Source: an uncultured Clostridia bacterium
GTDB taxonomy: Bacteria > Bacillota > Clostridia > Oscillospirales > Ruminococcaceae
DNA: 8,084 nt
Assembly: GCA_947625455.1 (NCBI GenBank)
Contig: CANQOJ010000101.1
Coordinates: forward strand, 1-8,084
Direction: 5' to 3'
Below, piece after piece: positions 6,188 through 8,084 of this stretch (position 1 is the first letter of the stretch; every line of letters begins with the position of its first letter). The position numbers and the translations under genes are program-made. Under the pieces are notes generated by a model, which worked only from the letters and a program-made list of their open reading frames with translations, had not been told where the DNA came from and made no database searches.

Positions 6188-6216
6188 ATTATACTACTTT
6201 TTTACAAAAAAATCAA
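6188..6216 (-). promoter_or_regulatory. Sigma-A promoter of pduL
   Basis: On the minus strand, TTGATT (6216-6211) and TATAAT (6193-6188) are separated by exactly 17 bases, nearly ideal for the vegetative sigma factor. The start of transcription would be near 6181, giving a leader of about 46 bases. The -35 box is only 9 bases from that of the divergent zur promoter, so the two stand back to back. Confidence 0.8.
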
Positions 6217-6225
6217 GTAAAACTA

Positions 6226-6254
6226 TTGAAATTTATAAAAAAATATGTTATAAT
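6226..6254 (+). promoter_or_regulatory. Sigma-A promoter of the zur-znuA-znuC operon
   Basis: TTGAAA (6226-6231) and TATAAT (6249-6254) are separated by 17 bases. The start of transcription is expected near 6261, inside the Fur-type operator that begins at 6257. A repressor bound there would block RNA polymerase, which fits metal-dependent autorepression. Confidence 0.8.
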
Positions 6255-6256
6255 TT

Positions 6257-6287
6257 GAAATTGAAAGTGAAAATCATTTTCAATTTC
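6257..6287. promoter_or_regulatory. Fur/Zur-type operator with nested inverted repeats
   Basis: TGAAAATCATTTTCA (6268-6282) is a perfect 7-1-7 inverted repeat and differs from the Fur-family consensus TGATAATnATTATCA at one position per arm. A second perfect inverted repeat, GAAATTGAAA (6257-6266) with TTTCAATTTC (6278-6287), has its centre 3 bases to the left. TGAAA also occurs three times in tandem, 6 bases apart (6256, 6262, 6268). The site covers the expected transcription start of the zur operon. The link to the adjacent regulator is inferred from position and family. Confidence 0.8.
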
Positions 6288-6307
6288 GGGAAATCGGGTG
6301 TTGATAT

Positions 6308-6712
6308 ATGGACAGAAACAATTACAATACGAAACAGCGCGATGAAATTGTTGAATTTTTCTCAAAACGGCGCGGAAAATGCTATTCGGCAAAGGAAATA
6401 ATAAAAAGCGGAGAGATAACGTCGGGAGAAGCGACAGTTTACAGAACGCTTTCAAAGCTTACGGAGAGCGGGGTTTTAAAGCGCTTTACAGACGGAAATT
6501 CCGCCTGCTATCAGCTTGCGGACTCTGATGAATGTGCAACTCATTTTCATCTGAAATGTGAAAAATGCGGGAAACTTATTCATCTTGACTGTGAATTTAT
6601 AAACGAGATACAAAACCACATAAAAGCCAAGCACGATTTTTGCGTTGACATAGGCAAAACCGTGTTTTACGGGCTGTGCAAAGATTGTTTAAAGGGAGAG
6701 GAAAATGTTTAA
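6308..6712 (+). CDS. zur: Fur-family metalloregulator, probably zinc uptake regulator Zur
   Basis: A 134-residue Fur-family repressor that binds DNA when loaded with its metal. The N-terminal winged helix (about 5-75) contains the recognition region EATVYRTLSKLTESGVLKRF (41-60). The C-terminal dimer domain has H79-x-H81 and two CxxC pairs, C84-x2-C87 and C124-x2-C127, which form the structural zinc site, plus H109. ATG 6308 is preceded by GGGTG at 6296-6300, a modest ribosome binding site. Fur, Zur and PerR cannot be told apart by these motifs alone; Zur is favoured because the gene overlaps znuA by 8 bases and sits in an operon with a zinc-type ABC transporter. A Fur-type operator over its own promoter suggests autorepression of the whole operon. 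Family is very secure, metal assignment moderately so. Confidence 0.9.
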   Translation: MDRNNYNTKQRDEIVEFFSKRRGKCYSAKEIIKSGEITSGEATVYRTLSKLTESGVLKRFTDGNSACYQLADSDECATHFHLKCEKCGKLIHLDCEFINEIQNHIKAKHDFCVDIGKTVFYGLCKDCLKGEENV

Positions 6713-7634
6713 AAGGATAGTTTCGGCAGTTATTGCCGTTGCTTTGACAGCGGGTTTGTTCTGCGGGTGCAGTGATAACGGCGGTGAAAGCGGAAAATTG
6801 CAGATTGTGACGGCGATTTTTCCCGCATATGATTTCGCTCGGCATATTTTCGGCGATAAAGCAGACGTAACGCTTTTGCTGAAACCCGGAATGGAAAGCC
6901 ACAGCTACGATCCGTCCGCAAAGGATATAGTAAAGGTCAGCGGATGCGATTTGTTTATTTACAACGGCGGTGAATCCGACGAATGGGTAGAGAATATTTT
7001 GGGCGGTGCGGACGAGTTAAACTGCGTGAAAATGATGGACGCTGTTGAGGCGATAGAGGAGGAGAATGTTTCAAACGGCGTTAGGAGTAGGGACGAACAT
7101 GAATATGACGAGCATATATGGACTTCTCCTAAGAATGCGGTGAAGATTATCAAAAGCATAACCCAGACCGCGTCAGAGTTGTTTCCCGACATATCGGAGG
7201 AAATAACAAAAAATTCCGAAAGTTATACCGAGAAAATATCCGAACTTGACAACAAGTTTGAGGAATTGCTTTCGGGAGAGGAAAGATATTTTGTTTTCGG
7301 CGACAGATTTCCGCTTTTGTATTTTTTCAGAGAGTTCAACCTGAATTATTACGCGGCATTTCCAGGGTGCAATTCCGAAACCGAGCCGTCAGCGCAGATA
7401 ATTGCATTCCTTACGCAAAAACTCTCCGAAGATGATACCGTAAAGACCGTTTTCTGCATTGAACTTTCAAATCACAAACTTGCGCAGACGCTTGCGGACG
7501 AGCACGGTTTGCCGATTGCGGAGTTTCATTCCTGCCACAACATTTCCGCAGATGATTTTTCGGCAGGGGAGAGTTATTTGTCGCTTATGGAGCGAAATTA
7601 TGAAATGCTGAAAACAGCGCTTGAAAACAGTTGA
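6705..7634 (+). CDS. znuA: Zinc ABC transporter substrate-binding lipoprotein (ZnuA/AdcA type)
   Basis: A 309-residue surface lipoprotein of the cluster A-I metal-binding family that captures zinc (or manganese) and delivers it to the permease. The N-terminus has basic residues, a hydrophobic core (5-19) and a lipobox-like FCGC with the modified cysteine most likely C22. Metal ligands expected from the family are H66 in GMESHSYDPS and H137 in DEHIWTSP. The third usual histidine, before the FxY segment, is D200 in FGDRFPLLYFF. The histidine-rich loop typical of ZnuA is reduced to EHEYDEH (131-137). The second lobe contains the FPGCNSETEPSA motif (219-230). ATG 6705 overlaps the zur stop by 8 bases and follows an AGGGAGAGG site. 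The operon with a Fur-family regulator supports zinc; manganese cannot be fully excluded. Confidence 0.92.
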   Translation: MFKRIVSAVIAVALTAGLFCGCSDNGGESGKLQIVTAIFPAYDFARHIFGDKADVTLLLKPGMESHSYDPSAKDIVKVSGCDLFIYNGGESDEWVENILGGADELNCVKMMDAVEAIEEENVSNGVRSRDEHEYDEHIWTSPKNAVKIIKSITQTASELFPDISEEITKNSESYTEKISELDNKFEELLSGEERYFVFGDRFPLLYFFREFNLNYYAAFPGCNSETEPSAQIIAFLTQKLSEDDTVKTVFCIELSNHKLAQTLADEHGLPIAEFHSCHNISADDFSAGESYLSLMERNYEMLKTALENS

Positions 7635-7647
7635 GGAATGACACGAT

Positions 7648-8084
7648 ATGGCGTTGATTAAAGTTGATGAACTTACTTTATCGTATGAAAATCTTACGGT
7701 AATAGAAAATTTGAATTTTACGGTAGAAAACGGCGATTATCTGTGCATTGTCGGAGAAAACGGATCGGGAAAAAGCACGCTTGTAAAGGCGCTGTTGTCG
7801 CTTAAAAAGCCGGACAGCGGTTCAATTGAATTTAACGAGGGGTTAAGAAAAAACGAAATAGGCTATCTCCCTCAGCAGACAAGCGCGCAGAAAAGCTTTC
7901 CCGCAAGCGTTTACGAAGTCGTTATTTCGGGGTGCTTAAATTCACGGGGAGCGCGCCCGTTTTATTCGGCTAAAGAGCGCAAAACCGCGCTTGAAAACAT
8001 TAAAAGGCTTGGAATTGCCGAACTCAAAAACCGCAGTTACCGTGAACTGTCGGGCGGTCAGCAGCAGAGAGTTTTGCTGGCAAG
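7648..8084 (+). CDS. znuC: Zinc ABC transporter ATP-binding protein, 5' part
   Basis: Partial gene: the frame is open to the right edge, giving 145 complete codons of an expected 230-250. It is the ATPase that powers metal import through the ZnuB-type permease. Visible motifs are Walker A GENGSGKST (36-44), the Q-loop in YLPQQ (Q76), and the signature LSGGQQQRVLLA (134-145); Walker B and the switch histidine lie outside the window. The ATG at 7648 follows GAGGA (7633-7637) by 10 bases, and the gene starts 13 bases after the znuA stop, so they are in one operon. ABC identity is certain; zinc specificity follows from context. Confidence 0.92.
   Translation, partial: MALIKVDELTLSYENLTVIENLNFTVENGDYLCIVGENGSGKSTLVKALLSLKKPDSGSIEFNEGLRKNEIGYLPQQTSAQKSFPASVYEVVISGCLNSRGARPFYSAKERKTALENIKRLGIAELKNRSYRELSGGQQQRVLLA

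Noticed and set aside
7055..7145. Strong Shine-Dalgarno-like GAGGAGGAG before an ATG at 7066 inside znuA
   Set aside because: The ATG is out of frame and opens only about 25 codons; the purine run encodes Glu codons (EEEN) of ZnuA.

Overview
The window looks like a chromosomal segment from a spore-forming, low-to-medium GC Firmicute of the class Clostridia. I infer this from family content (yabP and yabQ sporulation genes, AGGAGG-type ribosome binding sites, sigma-A promoters) and from gene order. Mean GC is about 40%, with no phage, transposon, CRISPR array, tRNA or rRNA in view. It appears to be ordinary core genome, not an accessory island.

Region 1 (1-3942, + strand) is the Clostridia version of the Bacillus subtilis yabM-yabN-yabO-yabP-yabQ-divIC cluster. 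It holds a SpoVB/YabM-type flippase (5' end outside the window), mazG, hup (HU protein, between mazG and yabO as in many Clostridia), rqcP/yabO (S4-domain ribosome quality-control factor), yabP, yabQ and divIC. A sigma-A-like promoter lies directly before mazG. A rho-independent hairpin follows hup and another follows divIC. The cluster joins housekeeping (nucleotide clean-up, nucleoid architecture, ribosome rescue, cell division) with spore envelope functions.

Region 2 (3957-5531) is a cardiolipin synthase (cls) whose ribosome binding site begins directly after the divIC terminator. It ends at a strong hairpin shared with the convergent gene pduL.

Region 3 (5557-6220, - strand) is pduL, a phosphotransacylase probably used for acetyl-CoA/acetyl-phosphate (or propionyl-) interconversion. 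It has a clear promoter and a small palindrome in its leader.

Region 4 (6226-8084, + strand) is a zinc-uptake operon. A Fur-family regulator (most likely Zur) sits behind a promoter carrying an elaborate Fur-type operator. It is translationally overlapped by the lipoprotein znuA, which is followed by the ATPase znuC, cut by the window end. A permease (znuB) is expected just outside. Zur is inferred to repress its own operon when zinc is plentiful.

I found no convincing new biological system. The points most worth a second look are the nested operator before zur, a MazG whose second domain has lost its metal-binding acids, a hairpin that buries the yabP ribosome binding site, a 62-base overlap of yabQ and divIC, and the terminator abutting the cls ribosome binding site.
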